Part shown: in pieces, positions 51,980 through 61,402 of the stretch
Position numbering within the stretch: position 1 is the stretch's first letter
Layout of the letters: each line of letters starts with the position of its first letter
From: Cellulophaga sp. 20_2_10
Lineage (GTDB): Bacteria > Bacteroidota > Bacteroidia > Flavobacteriales > Flavobacteriaceae
Length of the DNA stretch: 64,000 nucleotides
Assembly: GCF_023476645.1 (NCBI RefSeq)
Contig: NZ_JAMCOJ010000002.1
Location: 281,561-345,560 of the forward strand
Reading direction: 5' to 3'
Position numbers and translations under genes: made by a program
Notes under the pieces: generated by a model
What the model saw: the letters and a program-made list of their open reading frames with translations, nothing else
Database searches by the model: none
Told to the model about the DNA's origin: nothing

Positions 51980-52981
51980 ATGAAAAAATTTAGTTTAGTT
52001 ATTTTCTTAGCATTAAGTGCGTATGCATCTGCTCAATCTAGTGCAAATGAGGTTTTTGCTGCAGGTATAGAAGATGCAAATAAGTTTATTAATGGCTATT
52101 TATCTCCTGTCTCAGAAGGAATGCTTTATGGTCTTGGTGGCGGATGGTATAATACTGCAGATGCAAAGCCATTAGGAGGTTTTGAAATATCTATTATTGG
52201 TAATATGACACAATCTCCGGGAGATAAAAAATCATTTGTACTAAATACAGAAGATTATGAAAATTTAAAGTTTGTAGATGGTAGTGTTTCAAAAGAAGTT
52301 TCTTCTGCGCTAGGTGATCTGGATGGTATAAATGTTTTTGTTGAGGATGAAAACGGACTTTTTAGAGAAGAGTTTGAGCTTCCATCAGGATTGGCATCAG
52401 AAAATATAAACTTTGTTCCAACTGCCTTTTTACAAGTAAGTGTGGGTTTAATTAAGGGAACTGAAATAAAAGCCCGCTTTTTGCCAAAAGTAGATACAGA
52501 TGATGTAGAATTAGGTTTGTACGGTATTGGTATACAGCATGACTTTACAAAATTACTGCCTGCAGATAAAATTTTACCAGTTGCAATATCTGGAGTTATT
52601 GGATATACGCACTTAACAGGGTCCTACGATTTTACAGATCAAGGCGTAGTAGCAGGAGAAGACCAGCGGTTAGATGTTAAAATGAATACCTGGGTTTTTC
52701 AAGCGGTAGTGTCTACAAAGTTGCCTATAATTAATTTTTATGGAGGACTAGGTTATTTATCTGGTAATTCTACTGTAGACGTTTTAGGTACGTACAGAGT
52801 GCAATCTGGACCATTTGTGGGAGATACATATACAGATCCTTTTTCTGTAAAAACAGATGCTAGTGGTGTAACAGGGAATATTGGTGCTAAACTTAAGTTA
52901 GGCTTTTTTAGATTGCATGCAGATTATTCTATAGCTAAATACAACAACTTATCTGTTGGTGTTAATTTTGGCTTTAGATAA
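51980..52981 (+). CDS. Outer-membrane beta-barrel protein (DUF6588-like)
   Basis: A 333-residue protein with a signal peptide (about 1-18, ending A-Y-A-S-A-Q). The mature part has alternating strands with aromatic girdle residues, an F-L-Q-V-S-V-G-L-I-K-G-T-E-I-K-A-R-F segment, G-L-Y-G-I-G-I-Q-H-D and a closing V-G-V-N-F-G-F-R with a terminal aromatic region. This fits a medium-size barrel of the DUF6588 type. The function is unknown. The gene lies between two strong terminators and is monocistronic. Confidence 0.72.
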   Translation: MKKFSLVIFLALSAYASAQSSANEVFAAGIEDANKFINGYLSPVSEGMLYGLGGGWYNTADAKPLGGFEISIIGNMTQSPGDKKSFVLNTEDYENLKFVDGSVSKEVSSALGDLDGINVFVEDENGLFREEFELPSGLASENINFVPTAFLQVSVGLIKGTEIKARFLPKVDTDDVELGLYGIGIQHDFTKLLPADKILPVAISGVIGYTHLTGSYDFTDQGVVAGEDQRLDVKMNTWVFQAVVSTKLPIINFYGGLGYLSGNSTVDVLGTYRVQSGPFVGDTYTDPFSVKTDASGVTGNIGAKLKLGFFRLHADYSIAKYNNLSVGVNFGFR

Positions 52982-53005
52982 TAGCATTGTAATTACTTTA
53001 TATAG

Positions 53006-53040
53006 AAAAAGCCCTAGAAATTAATTTCTAGGGCTTTTTT
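53006..53040. terminator. Convergent terminator
   Basis: AAAAAGCCCTAGAAATT pairs with AATTTCTAGGGCTTTTT; T and A runs flank both ends. It lies between the outer-membrane protein and the lipoprotein gene. Confidence 0.93.
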
Positions 53041-53058
53041 AAGTGTTTAAAAAAGTAT

Positions 53059-53460
53059 TTACTTTTTAAACGCTAATGTTTCGCCATTAGTTTCTTCTAG
53101 TATAATAGTACTAGAAACTTCTTCAGCGTTTTTTTCAGTACTATTACTTAGTCCTGTTGTTTTAATAATAACGTTGTCACTTTGCATATCGGTACCTGGG
53201 TATGTAATGGTGTAGGTGTCTCCATCGTTTGTCCATCTAAAGTCCGTTAAAAAAGCAACATTATTATTGGTGTAACTGTGAAAACGACCTTTGTGAGCAT
53301 CGTTAAAAATCCATTCTTCTTTAGAATCTTTTCCTGATTCTGAAGTTGTGGTTTTTGCCCAAATGCCAAGAATGGGATCATTGCTTTCTGGAATTTCAGA
53401 GCAACCAAAAATTGTACTGAATACAAATGTTGCCATGAAAAAATGTAGGGGTTTTTTCAT
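53059..53460 (-). CDS. Lipocalin-like small lipoprotein
   Basis: A 133-residue lipoprotein (signal ending T-I-F-G-C, Cys20). The mature part follows the lipocalin-like pattern of small Bacteroidota lipoproteins: I-L-G-I-W-A-K-T-T-T, then E-E-W-I-F-N-D, F-R-W-T-N-D-G-D-T-Y-T-I-T-Y. It may bind a small ligand, but no binding residues are recognisable. It is monocistronic. Confidence 0.7.
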   Translation of the reverse strand: MKKPLHFFMATFVFSTIFGCSEIPESNDPILGIWAKTTTSESGKDSKEEWIFNDAHKGRFHSYTNNNVAFLTDFRWTNDGDTYTITYPGTDMQSDNVIIKTTGLSNSTEKNAEEVSSTIILEETNGETLAFKK

Positions 53461-53716
53461 AAGTAGGTATTTTAATTAATTTGGATATTGTTCTAACGTC
53501 GACTTTTGTTGTGTATTTCATTTTTTTCGATGTATAACGCCTTTTTTTGTAGTTTTTCGTTTAAATACCTTTTTCTTTAACATTAGGTCGGGTTTCAATC
53601 TGTTTAATACTTATAAAAGAATATTAAAGTTGTGGTATACCTTATTTATAATGTTAAAATTCTTTATTTTTACAGTCATTAAAAAAAATATTAAAAATTT
53701 AAATAAATATATACTT

Positions 53717-54643
53717 ATGAAAGTAACGGTAGTAGGTGCAGGTGCAGTAGGCGCTAGTTGTGCAGAATACATTGCAATTAAAAATTTCGCATCAGAAGTT
53801 GTTGTATTAGATATTAAAGAAGGATATGCAGAAGGTAAGGCAATGGACTTAATGCAGACGGCGTCTTTAAACGGTTTTGATACTAAAATTGTTGGTTCTA
53901 CTAATGATTACTCTAAAACTGCAAATTCTAATATTGCTGTTATCACTTCAGGTATTCCTCGTAAGCCAGGAATGACAAGAGAAGAATTAATTGGTATTAA
54001 TGCAGGGATTGTAAAAACGGTATCAGAAAACTTAATTAAGCATTCTCCAGAAGTAATTATAATTGTTGTTAGTAATCCTATGGATACTATGACTTATTTA
54101 GTGCATAAAACTACAGGTTTACCAAGAAACAGAATTATAGGTATGGGTGGGGCTTTAGATAGTGCTCGTTTTAAATACAGATTGGCAGAAGCTTTAGAAG
54201 CTCCAATTTCTGATGTTGACGGTATGGTAATCGGTGGTCATAGTGATACTGGTATGGTGCCTTTAACTGCGCACGCAACAAGAAACAGTGTAAAAGTTTC
54301 TGAGTTTTTATCAGAAGAAAGATTAGAGCAAGTTGCGGCAGATACTAAAGTAGGTGGTGCTACATTAACTAAATTATTAGGAACTAGTGCTTGGTATGCT
54401 CCAGGTGCAGCTGTTTCTGGTTTGGTACAAGCAATTGCTTGTGATCAGAAAAAAATGTTTCCATGTTCTACACTTTTAGAAGGAGAATATGGCTTAAATG
54501 ATCTTTGTATTGGTGTACCAGTAATTTTAGGTAAAAACGGAATAGAGAAAATTGTAGAGATTAAACTTAGTGATGCTGAAAATGCAAAAATGCAAGAAAG
54601 TGCTGCAGGAGTTTCTAAGACTAACGGACTTTTAGAATTATAA
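53717..54643 (+). CDS. mdh: Malate dehydrogenase (LDH-like type)
   Basis: I use ATG 53,717 (308 residues, MKVTVVGAGAVGASCAEYIA), which begins directly with the Rossmann strand; the frame is open 29 codons further upstream. The enzyme oxidises malate to oxaloacetate with NAD+. Signatures are the G-A-G-A-V-G loop, the substrate arginines (G-I-P-R-K-P-G-M-T-R), V-V-S-N-P-M-D-T-M-T and the catalytic pair in G-G-H-S-D-T-G-M. The G-I-P-R-K-P-G-M-T-R loop with Arg supports MDH over lactate dehydrogenase. Confidence 0.95.
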   Translation: MKVTVVGAGAVGASCAEYIAIKNFASEVVVLDIKEGYAEGKAMDLMQTASLNGFDTKIVGSTNDYSKTANSNIAVITSGIPRKPGMTREELIGINAGIVKTVSENLIKHSPEVIIIVVSNPMDTMTYLVHKTTGLPRNRIIGMGGALDSARFKYRLAEALEAPISDVDGMVIGGHSDTGMVPLTAHATRNSVKVSEFLSEERLEQVAADTKVGGATLTKLLGTSAWYAPGAAVSGLVQAIACDQKKMFPCSTLLEGEYGLNDLCIGVPVILGKNGIEKIVEIKLSDAENAKMQESAAGVSKTNGLLEL

Positions 54644-54662
54644 TATTTCAATAAAACGATAA

Positions 54663-54700
54663 GAATAAGGGTGACAAATTTATTTGTACACCCTTATTTT
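54663..54700 (+). terminator. Terminator of mdh
   Basis: AATAAGGGTG pairs with CACCCTTATT, with an inner CAAAT/ATTTG stem, followed by T-rich sequence. It lies just after the mdh stop. Confidence 0.85.
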
Positions 54701-54719
54701 ATATAATATTGTAAATATA

Positions 54720-54750
54720 TTGGCAATTCTTATCTTAAATGATATATTTG
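54720..54750 (+). promoter_or_regulatory. Promoter of secDF
   Basis: TTG at 54,720-54,722 and TATATTTG at 54,743-54,750 are 20 bp apart, a good match to the Bacteroidota -33/-7 promoter. The start codon is at 54,788. Confidence 0.7.
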
Positions 54751-54787
54751 CACGCTATATAAAATTACCAATAATAAACAAAAACTA

Positions 54788-57781
54788 ATGTATAATAAAG
54801 GACTTATAAAGCTGTTTGCTTTTTTATTTGGGATCGTAAGTATCTATCAGTTATCCTATACTTTTATAAGTAGTAAGGTCGAAAATGAAGCTGCAACTTT
54901 TGCAGCAAGTAAAATTCCTGAATCAGATTCAGATTTTGCGAACAAGAGAGAGGCATTGGAAACTAAATACTTAGACTCTATAGGAGGTGAATCTGTATTT
55001 GGATACACAAACTATAACGAGGCTAAGAAAAAAGAATTAAACAAAGGTCTTGACCTTAAAGGTGGGATTAACGTTACGCTTCAAATTAAGATAAAAGATA
55101 TCTTATCTGGCTTAGCAAATAACACTAAAAACCCTATTTTTCTTAAGTCATTAGAAGATGCTGATGAGGCGTCTAAAAGTAGTGATAAGACATACGTTGA
55201 GTTGTTCTTTGAAGCTTTTGATGCTAATAAAGGCGATACAAGGTTAGCTTCTCCAGATATTTTCTTCACTAAAACATTAAGTGAAGAGATTAAAAGTATG
55301 GATGCATCTGACCAAGAGGTTAAGCCTATCATCCGTAGAAAAATTGATGAGTCAGTAGAATCTGCTTTTGAAGTATTAAGAGAGCGTATAGATGGTTTTG
55401 GTGTTACACAACCTAATATACAAAGAGAAGGAAATTCTGGACGTATCTTGGTAGAATTACCGGGTGCTAAAGATAAGGCAAGGGCACAAGAGCTACTTTC
55501 TAGTACTGCACAGTTAGAATTTTGGGAAACATATCCTAAAAACGATCCTAACGTAATGCAGTTTATTAACCTTGCAAACGAAAAATTAAGATCTTTAGTA
55601 GATACTAAGACTGCACTTGCAGATACAGAAACTAAACCAGAATCAGAAATTGATTCTTTATTATCAGATGTTACACAAGATTCTTTAGATGTTGCTAGTC
55701 AAGTAAATCCTTTAGGAGATTTAATAGCAGGTATTCCTAGTAGTTATGCTGTTGCAGAATTTGCAATAAAAGATACTGCTAAGGTTAATGAATACCTTAG
55801 GATGCCAGAAATTAAAAGATTAATTCCAAATGCTATACAGCACGTTAAGTTTGTATGGGAACGTCCTTCAAAAGGTTCTGAGGTAATTGGTTTATTTGCT
55901 TTAAAAGGCAATAGAGAAAATGCTCCAGAAATGAGTGGAGATGTTGTTAGTGGTGCTCGTGCTCAGTTCGATCAGTTTAACAGGCCAGCTGTTGGTATGG
56001 ATATGAACGTTAAAGGAGCTAAGCAATGGCAGAAATTTACAAGTGAGGTTAACTTAAACCAAACTGGTATTGCTGTAGTTTTAGATAATAGAGTTTACAC
56101 TGCTCCAGGTTGTTCTGTAGTTGGTGGTATATCTGGTGGTAGTACAGAAATCTCAGGAGATTTTACACTATCAGAGACAAAAGATATTGCAAACGTTCTT
56201 AGAGCGGGTAAATTACCGGCTAGAGCAGATATCATTCAGTCAGAAGTTGTTGGGCCATCTTTGGGTCACGAATCTATCAATAGTGGTTTAATGTCTTTCT
56301 TAATTGCAATGGCATTAGTATTGCTTTGGATGATTTTCTATTACGGTAAAGCTGGTGTAGCTGCAGATATTGCATTGTTATTAAACATCTTATTAATATT
56401 TGGTGTGTTGGTAAGCTTAGGTGCTGTGTTAACATTGCCTGGTATTGCTGGTATAGTGTTAACTATAGGTATGTCTGTAGATGCTAACGTACTTATTTTT
56501 GAGCGTATAAAAGAAGAATTAGCAAAAGGTAAAGGTCAAGCTTTAGCTATTTCAGATGGTTTTGGAAATGCTTTGTCTTCTATATTAGATGCTAACATTA
56601 CAACAGGTCTTACTGCTGTTATCTTATTTATATTTGGTTCAGGACCAATTAAAGGTTTTGCTACTACTTTATTAATTGGTATTGCAACATCTTTATTTAC
56701 TGCAATTTTTGTTACAAGATTATTTGTTGAAGGATACAGTGGAGGTAAAGGAAAAGCATTAGAATTTTGTACAGGTTTAACAAGAAACCTTTTCAAGAAT
56801 TTAAGTATCGACTTTTTAAAGAAAAGAAAAATAGCGTATGTTATTTCTGGAACTTTAATCGTTGTTGCATTAGTTTCTTTATTTACTACAGGATTACAGC
56901 AAGGTGTAGATTTTGTTGGAGGTAGAACGTATCAAGTTCGTTTTGAAAATAGTGTTAATACTAGTGAAATTTCATCTAAGTTAACTACTGTTTTTGATAA
57001 AGGGACAAATGTTAAGACTTTTGGAGATGATAATCAGATTATGATTACAACTTCTTACAAGGTAGATGAAGACGGTATTGCTGTTGATGAAGAGATTCAA
57101 GAAAAATTATTTAACTCATTACAAGACTTGTTGCCAAGTGGTTTAACGTTGGCTGAGTTTAATAATGGCGGTACTGATGATGTTTCAATAGGTATTGTGA
57201 AGTCTAAAAAAGTAGGTCCAACAATTGCAGATGATATTAAGAAAAATGCAGTTTGGGCTATTTTAGGATCATTATTAGTAGTGTTCTTATATATCTTATT
57301 CCGTTTCCGTAAATGGCAATTCTCATTAGGAGCTGTAGTTGCAGTTTTTCATGATGTTTTAGTTGTATTGGGTGTGTTCTCTATATTTGGTAAAATAATG
57401 CCTTTTAATATGGAAATAGATCAAGCATTTATTGCGGCAATATTAACTGTAATTGGGTACTCGTTAAATGATACCGTGGTTGTTTTTGACCGTATTAGAG
57501 AGATTGTAAAAGAAAGAGGATGGAGTTCTGGAGATAATGTTGGTTTAGCATTAAACAGTACATTAAGTAGAACCTTAAATACTTCTTTAACAACTTTGGT
57601 AGTGCTATTGGCAATCTTTGTTTTTGGAGGTGAATCTTTAAGAGGATTTATGTTTGCTATGATTATTGGTGTGCTTGTAGGTACATACTCATCTTTATTT
57701 ATTGCAACACCAGTTATGTTTGATACTTTAAAGAAAAGAATACAAGCAGGTAAAGAAGATGTAGTTGAAGACAACGAATAA
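54788..57781 (+). CDS. secDF: Fused protein translocase subunit SecDF
   Basis: A 997-residue fusion of SecD and SecF, which uses the proton gradient to pull preproteins across the membrane. SecD part: first helix at about 8-25, a large periplasmic P1 domain with L-D-L-K-G-G-I-N-V-T (residues about 90-100) and F-E-V-L-R-E-R-I-D-G-F-G-V. The head follows with V-L-D-N-R-V-Y-T-A-P, then five more helices with the D-A-N-V-L-I-F-E-R-I-K-E motif. SecF part from about 680: Q-G-V-D-F-V-G-G-R, then the helices with Y-S-L-N-D-T-V-V-V-F-D-R-I-R-E. The fused form is standard in Bacteroidota. Confidence 0.97.
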   Translation: MYNKGLIKLFAFLFGIVSIYQLSYTFISSKVENEAATFAASKIPESDSDFANKREALETKYLDSIGGESVFGYTNYNEAKKKELNKGLDLKGGINVTLQIKIKDILSGLANNTKNPIFLKSLEDADEASKSSDKTYVELFFEAFDANKGDTRLASPDIFFTKTLSEEIKSMDASDQEVKPIIRRKIDESVESAFEVLRERIDGFGVTQPNIQREGNSGRILVELPGAKDKARAQELLSSTAQLEFWETYPKNDPNVMQFINLANEKLRSLVDTKTALADTETKPESEIDSLLSDVTQDSLDVASQVNPLGDLIAGIPSSYAVAEFAIKDTAKVNEYLRMPEIKRLIPNAIQHVKFVWERPSKGSEVIGLFALKGNRENAPEMSGDVVSGARAQFDQFNRPAVGMDMNVKGAKQWQKFTSEVNLNQTGIAVVLDNRVYTAPGCSVVGGISGGSTEISGDFTLSETKDIANVLRAGKLPARADIIQSEVVGPSLGHESINSGLMSFLIAMALVLLWMIFYYGKAGVAADIALLLNILLIFGVLVSLGAVLTLPGIAGIVLTIGMSVDANVLIFERIKEELAKGKGQALAISDGFGNALSSILDANITTGLTAVILFIFGSGPIKGFATTLLIGIATSLFTAIFVTRLFVEGYSGGKGKALEFCTGLTRNLFKNLSIDFLKKRKIAYVISGTLIVVALVSLFTTGLQQGVDFVGGRTYQVRFENSVNTSEISSKLTTVFDKGTNVKTFGDDNQIMITTSYKVDEDGIAVDEEIQEKLFNSLQDLLPSGLTLAEFNNGGTDDVSIGIVKSKKVGPTIADDIKKNAVWAILGSLLVVFLYILFRFRKWQFSLGAVVAVFHDVLVVLGVFSIFGKIMPFNMEIDQAFIAAILTVIGYSLNDTVVVFDRIREIVKERGWSSGDNVGLALNSTLSRTLNTSLTTLVVLLAIFVFGGESLRGFMFAMIIGVLVGTYSSLFIATPVMFDTLKKRIQAGKEDVVEDNE

Positions 57782-57802
57782 TCTTACTACCTAAATTATA
57801 AT

Positions 57803-57837
57803 AAAAAAGCTGCTTACATATTGTAAGCAGCTTTTTT
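57803..57837. terminator. Convergent terminator
   Basis: AAAAAAGCTGCTTACA pairs with TGTAAGCAGCTTTTTT around a 3-nt loop, between the convergent secDF and ABC ATPase genes. Confidence 0.93.
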
Positions 57838-57838
57838 A

Positions 57839-59089
57839 TTATATAATGTTTGCTATAGAGCCGTTGGGTGTTGTTCGGAGCTCTATAATAGCTAGAGGCT
57901 TTAGGTTTGGTTCCTTTCTGTGAGACACAAAAATTAATGCTGTTTGTTTGCTGCTTGCTATTTTGTTTACCAAGGCAACAAATAGGGCGGAGTTGCTGTC
58001 GTCTAAACCTGCTGTAGGTTCGTCTAGTATTAATAGTAGCGGTTGTTTTACTATTGCTCTTAAGAGCATTACCAAGCGTTGCTCTCCTCTGGTTATCTCA
58101 TTGAATAATTTATTTTTTATTTCTGATAATTCAGCTATTTTCAACCATTGACTGGTTAAGCTTAACTGTGTTTCTGTGGGTTTTGTATATAGGCCAACGG
58201 CATCTGTAAAGCCAGCTAAAACCATATGTTCTATAGTGTGGTTGCCTTTAAAGTTGTCAGTTAACGAGGGAGTAAAGTAGCCAATCTTTTTTTTGATATC
58301 CCAAATACTTTCTCCGCTACCTTTTTTTTGTCCAAACAAATATAATTCTTGCCCGTAGCCTTTATTGTTTTCCCCTGTTATCATAGATAAAAGAGTGGTT
58401 TTTCCGCTTCCGTTTGTACCTAAAAGTTGCCAGAATTCACCTTTGTTTATCTGCCAATTAATTTGGTGTAATACTTTTTTGGTTTCAAAGGAAACAGAAA
58501 CATCTTTAAAGCGAATAAGTTCTGTATTAAGATGGTTAATAGCAGTAGTGTTTTTGGGTATTTCTAGGTGTTTTAATGATGTTTTGTTATTAATTAAGGA
58601 ATTGTATTCTGTTAATGAAGAATAGTGCTTTAGGCTGTCTACTTCTAGTTTGTATATTTTTGAGCTTATTGGTAAGCTGTCTTCCTGTCTGCTGCAAATA
58701 AGTATAATTCCTATAGATTCTGAAATCTCTAATAAAAGCTTTTTTAATGTGGTTTGATAAGCTGTGTCTAGATTGTCAAATGGATTGTCTAAAATGATGT
58801 ACTTCGGTTTTTGATCTAAAAGATGTTTAAATAAAACTCTTTTTTGTTCACCACTAGACATTGACTTAAGACTTTGTGTTGTGTTTGCTGTAAGTGTCTT
58901 TATATCGTGAATCTCCTCTTCTTTGATAAACCTTAAGACTTCAGATTTAGAAAAAAGCACGGTGCTTAAACCTTTTAAAAAATTAAACTCTTCTGGTTTT
59001 TCATCTTTAAGTAATGACGAAATAAATGAATTGGTGTTGGACTGGTTTGTTGTAACTATTGTAATGTGCTTTATCATCATAAAAAACAT
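57839..59089 (-). CDS. Tandem ABC ATPase with degenerate first domain (ModF-like)
   Basis: The 416-residue protein contains two ABC domains and no membrane helices. The second (about residues 190-400) is complete: Walker A G-T-N-G-S-G-K-T-T, Walker B L-L-I-L-D-E-P-T-A-G-L-D and the switch S-H-R. Its signature region reads N-E-I-T-R-G-E-Q-R, so the usual L-S-G-G motif is altered. The first domain has a signature (M-S-S-G-E-Q-K-R) and Walker B (Y-I-I-L-D-N-P-F) but no recognisable Walker A. The layout matches ModF/PhrA-type proteins. Alternative starts are Met4/Met5 (59,080 or 59,077). The first codon shares a base with the GNAT stop. Confidence 0.75.
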   Translation of the reverse strand: MFFMMIKHITIVTTNQSNTNSFISSLLKDEKPEEFNFLKGLSTVLFSKSEVLRFIKEEEIHDIKTLTANTTQSLKSMSSGEQKRVLFKHLLDQKPKYIILDNPFDNLDTAYQTTLKKLLLEISESIGIILICSRQEDSLPISSKIYKLEVDSLKHYSSLTEYNSLINNKTSLKHLEIPKNTTAINHLNTELIRFKDVSVSFETKKVLHQINWQINKGEFWQLLGTNGSGKTTLLSMITGENNKGYGQELYLFGQKKGSGESIWDIKKKIGYFTPSLTDNFKGNHTIEHMVLAGFTDAVGLYTKPTETQLSLTSQWLKIAELSEIKNKLFNEITRGEQRLVMLLRAIVKQPLLLILDEPTAGLDDSNSALFVALVNKIASSKQTALIFVSHRKEPNLKPLAIIELRTTPNGSIANII

Positions 59090-59607
59090 TAATTAAAAAC
59101 TCTGTAGATCTGCACTGGGTTGTTGTGGTATTTTGTGGTTTTGCTTGGCTGCATACCATTTGCTAGTGCAACTTTTATAGAAGGAAGGTTGTCTGTATGA
59201 ATAATTGAGATTAATGAATCTCTAAAATTAGTATTGAAGGCAAATTCTTTGCATTTTTTAGCGGCTTCTGTCGCGTATCCTTTTTTCCAATACTCCGGTA
59301 GTATAGAATAGCCTATTTCTAACTCTTCTATGTTGTCTACTGTTTGTATTAGTAATCCGCATAAACCAACTAAGAGATTGGTTTTTTTGCATATAAGGGC
59401 GTTCATGCCTCCTAAGTCTTGCTCGTAACGCTCAAAAACACGATTAAATTGTTGTTTGCAGGCTGTCTTTGGGTCGTTTGGTAGGCCGTCCCAGAATTCT
59501 GAAGATCTAGAATCTTCATGGAAAGGGAGCCAAGAATCAAAGTCAGACTCTTTTAAATTTCTAAATTTTAATCTCTCTGTAGATTCGCCATTTAGAAGGT
59601 ATTTCAT
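59089..59607 (-). CDS. GNAT-family N-acetyltransferase (RimJ/RimL type)
   Basis: A 172-residue protein of the Acetyltransf_3 group. Features are the N-terminal T-E-R-L-K-F-R-N-L-K-E-S-D-F, the strand L-E-I-G-Y-S-I-L-P-E-Y-W-K-K-G-Y-A-T-E-A, which holds the acetyl-CoA pyrophosphate loop (K-K-G-Y-A), and N-L-P-S-I-K-V-A-L-A-N-G-M. The acceptor is unknown. It lies in the minus-strand run that starts at folE, 7 bp after DUF192. Confidence 0.85.
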   Translation of the reverse strand: MKYLLNGESTERLKFRNLKESDFDSWLPFHEDSRSSEFWDGLPNDPKTACKQQFNRVFERYEQDLGGMNALICKKTNLLVGLCGLLIQTVDNIEELEIGYSILPEYWKKGYATEAAKKCKEFAFNTNFRDSLISIIHTDNLPSIKVALANGMQPSKTTKYHNNPVQIYRVFN

Positions 59608-59614
59608 AATTGAA

Positions 59615-60106
59615 TTATAATTTAGTAAAATCTATTTTATCGCCTACTTCTAAAAGATATTTTTCAGATAAACCGGCATTAATTTCTAAAACATATTTTA
59701 CAGGAACTTCAGAAGATAATCCTGTTTCGTCTAATGGTTTTGCATTTTCTTGGAAACTTGCAATATGAAGATTTTCATCAATATAAATAATATCTAAAGC
59801 AATTTTAGTGTTCTTCATATAAAAAGAGTGCATTCTAGAATCGGGAAAAATAAACAACATTCCTTGTTTTTCTTTCATGCTAGTTCTTTCCATTAAGCCA
59901 GTTTGCGTTTCGTAATCTGTTTCAGCAATTTCTATATCTAAAGTTAACGCTTTTGTATTATCTGTACTTTTTGTAATTGTTAAAGTGCCTTCCTTTGTAA
60001 AAGCAGGTTCAGGAGTTTGTATAACTTCTGTTTTGTTTTCTTTACAGCTTGATGCTAAAGAAATAATAGCAATTAATAAAAAAGAATAATGCTTTAGTGT
60101 TTTCAT
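59615..60106 (-). CDS. DUF192 lipoprotein
   Basis: I use ATG 60,106 (163 residues, MKTLKHYSFLLIAIISLASS), giving a lipoprotein signal (A-S-S-C, Cys21). It starts 1 bp after the lgt stop. The mature part is a DUF192 domain with Y-E-T-Q-T-G-L-M-E-R, M-L-F-I-F-P and F-Y-M-K-N-T-K-I-A-L-D-I-I-Y-I. This is a small beta-barrel family of unknown function often found as exported or lipid-anchored proteins. The tight link to lgt, the enzyme that lipidates lipoproteins, is notable. Confidence 0.9.
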   Translation of the reverse strand: MKTLKHYSFLLIAIISLASSCKENKTEVIQTPEPAFTKEGTLTITKSTDNTKALTLDIEIAETDYETQTGLMERTSMKEKQGMLFIFPDSRMHSFYMKNTKIALDIIYIDENLHIASFQENAKPLDETGLSSEVPVKYVLEINAGLSEKYLLEVGDKIDFTKL

Positions 60107-60107
60107 T

Positions 60108-61064
60108 TTAAGCTTTTTTAGGTCTAAATACAAAATATGCACCTATTAGTATAAAGGGAATACTTAGCCATTGTCCTGTAGATAAGGCTCCAAGAGACTC
60201 TTCAAATCCGCCTTGACTTTTCTTTACAAATTCAACAAAGAAACGAATTGTCCAAAGTAGAATTAAAAACAGACCAAATAAGAAACCTCCTTTATCTTTT
60301 TTATCTGTTTTCCAGTAGAAGTAAGATAAGATTAGAAATACAAAAATATAGCAGAAACCTTCATACAGTTGTGCTGGATGTCTAAGCGGGATGCTTTCTA
60401 AAATGGAAGCAAATTTAGGATTGTTTTCTATTGCCTTATATGCTGCACTTGCAGTTCTTTCCTTTGTTAATGCCATAGCTCTAGATGCGGGCATGTCATC
60501 AGAATCTCGTATAAACTTAGTAGCGAAAATAAATGTTTTTTCTGTGATTTTACCGTTAATTTCAGAGTTAAAAAAGTTACCTAATCTCACAAAAAATGCG
60601 CCTATAGAAACAGGAATAACCAATCTGTCTAGAAGCCATAGAATTTTATAGTCAGGGTATTTTCTGTTGTATAAATACATTCCTACAATAACACCTAATG
60701 CTGCGCCGTGACTAGCAAGACCTGCAAAACCAGTAAATTCATACCCTGTAATAATACCAAAAAGTCTTCCGCTCGGGTTTTCTCTAATTGGTAATAATAT
60801 TTCTATTAAATGATTTTGGTAGTAGGCCCAATCGTAAAAGAAAACGTGTCCTAAACGTGCGCCTAGCATTGTAGCAATAACGGTGTATAAAAATAAAGAA
60901 TCTAGTTGCTCTATTGGTTTTTTCTCGTTAGTAAAAATCTTTTTTATAATTACCCAGCCTAAAGCAAAAGAGGTAATCCATAGTAGATTGTAGTATTTTA
61001 TCTGTACTGGTCCAAGACTGAATAAAGTTTCATTTGGATTCCATAATATACTTAAAAAATGCAT
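60108..61064 (-). CDS. lgt: Prolipoprotein diacylglyceryl transferase
   Basis: A 318-residue inner-membrane enzyme that transfers diacylglycerol to the lipobox cysteine of prolipoproteins, the first step of lipoprotein maturation. About seven membrane helices. The conserved H-G-A-A-L-G loop, the Lgt signature R-L-G-N-F-F-N-S-E, and R-H-P-A-Q-L-Y-E are present. The gene is tightly followed by DUF192. Given the number of lipoproteins in the window, it is central to their export. Confidence 0.95.
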   Translation of the reverse strand: MHFLSILWNPNETLFSLGPVQIKYYNLLWITSFALGWVIIKKIFTNEKKPIEQLDSLFLYTVIATMLGARLGHVFFYDWAYYQNHLIEILLPIRENPSGRLFGIITGYEFTGFAGLASHGAALGVIVGMYLYNRKYPDYKILWLLDRLVIPVSIGAFFVRLGNFFNSEINGKITEKTFIFATKFIRDSDDMPASRAMALTKERTASAAYKAIENNPKFASILESIPLRHPAQLYEGFCYIFVFLILSYFYWKTDKKDKGGFLFGLFLILLWTIRFFVEFVKKSQGGFEESLGALSTGQWLSIPFILIGAYFVFRPKKA

Positions 61065-61166
61065 TTATTTTCCGTTTAATGAATGGCTAATATACGTATT
61101 TTGAGTAAGGGGTTAAAAAAGAAAGTGCTATTAAAAGTTAATTTTATCCTATTCTTTTATAGGATT

Positions 61167-61391
61167 CTATGGAACAGGATCATAACCGCTGCCACCCCAA
61201 GGGTGACAACTAAAAATACGCTTTGTGGCTAACCAGCCACCTTTAAATAAACCGTGCTTTTTTAAAGCTTCAACGGTATATTGTGAGCACGTTGGTGAAT
61301 ACCTACAACTTGCGGGAGTTAAAGGTGATATTATTGTTTGATATATTTTTACCAATAGAAGAAAAGGCGCTATTAGTATTTTTTTAATCAT
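61167..61391 (-). CDS. yidD: Membrane protein insertion efficiency factor YidD
   Basis: A 74-residue protein with the YidD (DUF37) pattern: a short amphipathic N terminus ([12 protein letters not shown]), then [19 protein letters not shown] and [12 protein letters not shown]. It aids insertion of inner-membrane proteins with YidC. It lies 11 bp after cysS in the same transcript. Confidence 0.95.
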   Translation of the reverse strand: MIKKILIAPFLLLVKIYQTIISPLTPASCRYSPTCSQYTVEALKKHGLFKGGWLATKRIFSCHPWGGSGYDPVP

Positions 61392-61402
61392 TTTAATTTA
61401 TT

